From positions 1 through 25,391 of the forward strand of contig CALRPY020000060.1 in assembly GCA_943370145.1 (NCBI GenBank): DNA of 25,391 nucleotides, given 5' to 3'. The notes below the pieces were generated by a model, which had not been told where the DNA came from, searched no databases, and was given only the letters and a program-made list of their open reading frames with translations. Source of the DNA: Ga0077536 sp943370145. Its GTDB lineage: Bacteria > Pseudomonadota > Gammaproteobacteria > Ga0077536. This document shows, in pieces, positions 24,314 to 25,391 of the stretch. The translations under genes were made by a program, and so were the position numbers. Positions within the stretch are counted from its first letter, which is position 1; the number at the start of each line of letters is the position of its first letter.

Positions 24314-25138
24314 TCAGGGCTGCGCCTGGCAGCGCGGACAGAAGTAGAGGCGGCGGGTGTTGACGCTGATTTTCTCGATTGCAGCGCCGCAGTCGTAACA
24401 GGGCTCCCCATCCCGCGCGAAGACCGCGAAACGGAATGCCGAATAGCCGGCGCCCCGCGCCTTGAGGCGCGCGACGCGCGCCGCCGGATTGGTGACGCCA
24501 CGGGCCTGGTAGGCGCGATGTGAGACCTCCAGCGTCTGGCGCGCAAGCTCGTTCACCTGGCGCGTGGCGAGATCCCTGGGCCGCAGCGCCGGATGCAAGC
24601 GCGCGGCGTGCAGGATTTCGGAGCGCAGGTAATTGCCGATGCCGGCAATGAAACCCTGGTCGAGGTAAAGCCCGCCGAGCGCGCGCCCGCTGAAGCGGTC
24701 GCCGCGCAGGCGGCGGGCGACCGCCTTCCAGTCGAGCGTCCGGTCGAGCACATCGGGACCGATGCGGCGCAGGAAGGGATGGCACGCGATTTCGTCGTCA
24801 GTCAGCACCTTCACATCGGTGGCGCTGTAGAGCAGGGCGCTCCATTCCGCGGTGTGCAGCCCCACCCGCAGCGAGCGGCCGGTCTGCGGGAGCGCGCCGC
24901 GCTTGCGGACAATCCAGCGGCCATAGAGCTGGTTGTGCGAGTAGAGCGTCAGCCCGCAGGAGAAGCGCGTCAGCATCGCCTTGCCGTGCGTATCGACCCG
25001 CAGGATGCGGCTTTCGAAGAGTTCGTCGTGGAAATGGCGCAGCGCCGGCAGGCCCAGATACAGTTCGACCAGGGGCTGATTGGCAACCGCCTTTTCTATG
25101 GCGTCCGCTTCACGGCGGATTTCGGGTCCTTCGGGCAT
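24314..25138 (-). CDS. nei: Endonuclease VIII (Nei) DNA glycosylase/AP lyase
   Basis: Removes oxidised pyrimidines and nicks the abasic site by beta/delta-elimination in base-excision repair. The 274-residue product begins MPEGPEIRR: after Met removal, Pro2 is the Schiff-base nucleophile and Glu3 the catalytic acid. Lys53 (THGKAML) is the conserved catalytic lysine, and SHNQLYGRW is typical of Nei rather than MutM. A helix-two-turn-helix (QGFIAGIGNYLRSEILH) and a C-terminal zinc finger (CYDC, then CPRC) complete the enzyme. Length is slightly above E. coli Nei. It is transcribed toward the small exported protein gene, from which it is separated by about 210 bp. The Nei/MutM distinction rests on the Lys and QLYG motifs and is fairly secure. 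Confidence 0.93.
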   Translation of the reverse strand: MPEGPEIRREADAIEKAVANQPLVELYLGLPALRHFHDELFESRILRVDTHGKAMLTRFSCGLTLYSHNQLYGRWIVRKRGALPQTGRSLRVGLHTAEWSALLYSATDVKVLTDDEIACHPFLRRIGPDVLDRTLDWKAVARRLRGDRFSGRALGGLYLDQGFIAGIGNYLRSEILHAARLHPALRPRDLATRQVNELARQTLEVSHRAYQARGVTNPAARVARLKARGAGYSAFRFAVFARDGEPCYDCGAAIEKISVNTRRLYFCPRCQAQP

Positions 25139-25391
25139 CGGCGCTGCATTGCGTGTGGATGCCCGTATGTACGCTGTCCGCGCGACGGGCGATCATGGTG
25201 GCAGGCACGCGAAGTGTGAATCCCTGAGGCACGCGGGCGAAGATCTTCGCCGCTCCCGCCCCGGGCTGTCTCTTGGTCCCATTTGGACGCGGGTACCGGA
25301 GTGCAGACCTTGATGGGCCACCGAGCAACTGTGTCCCGCGCTGCGTTCAGACGGCCTCTGCAGGGTCCAGAGCCGAGAAAAGGTGTCAGAT
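25139..25391. other. Right-edge intergenic region, no gene recognised
   Basis: Contains the nei promoter region by position. A perfect 16-bp palindrome, GGCGAAGATCTTCGCC (25236-25251), lies about 100 nt upstream of nei. No open frame with a ribosome site or domain was seen; the last bases could belong to a repeat or gene continuing outside the window. Confidence 0.5.

Noticed and set aside
24102..24785. N-terminal extension of the small exported protein gene to 24785
   Set aside because: It overlaps nei on the same strand in another frame. A signal peptide and ribosome site mark GTG 24101 as the start.
25350..25391. Possible end of a mobile element at the right edge (AAAAGGTGTCAGA)
   Set aside because: The word resembles sequence seen near some transposases, but too few bases remain to show an inverted repeat or transposase.

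Overview
The window is about 25.4 kb of GC-rich chromosomal DNA, most likely from a Pseudomonadota bacterium on the beta/gamma side (Rhodocyclales-like or an environmental gammaproteobacterium). This is inferred from three things: a benzoyl-CoA 'box' operon, PEP-CTERM exopolysaccharide/envelope-type genes, and REP-like palindromes with a GTAG head. No rRNA, tRNA, CRISPR array, phage or intact insertion sequence was seen. Several genes appear to start at TTG or GTG behind strong Shine-Dalgarno (SD) sequences.

Left part (1-5740): aerobic benzoyl-CoA catabolism. The 3' end of a BoxR/BzdR-type regulator (shikimate-kinase-like domain) is followed by boxC, boxB and boxA. BoxA supplies electrons to the diiron epoxidase BoxB, which forms 2,3-epoxybenzoyl-CoA, and BoxC hydrolytically opens the ring. 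A sigma70-like promoter with an inverted repeat over its -10 lies between boxR and boxC, and two REP-like hairpins separate boxB from boxA. A decayed, internally deleted second boxB-like gene lies antisense just after boxA.

Middle part (5943-13829): mixed metabolic and membrane genes. These are a hypothetical membrane-anchored protein, a convergent GNAT acetyltransferase/small lipoprotein pair, an NnrU-family membrane protein, a periplasmic PQQ-dependent dehydrogenase with a C-terminal cytochrome c domain, a crotonase-family enzyme that could serve a CoA-ester pathway such as box, and a fused membrane transporter-like/spermidine-synthase-like protein. A MITE-like inverted repeat lies between the dehydrogenase and the crotonase.

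Right part (14086-24101): an envelope/extracellular island. It holds a PEP-CTERM protein, a 1049-residue secreted repeat protein with a Lys/Gly/Asp-rich tail, a possible small ORF between strong hairpins, and a PrsT-like giant TPR protein that is membrane-anchored rather than a lipoprotein. Then come a DUF3313 protein and a SYLF-domain protein in tandem, and a convergent small exported protein with its own terminator. No exosortase lies in the window, so the PEP-CTERM sorting machinery must be elsewhere if it is present. The window closes with an endonuclease VIII-type DNA glycosylase (24314-25138) and about 250 bp with no recognisable gene.
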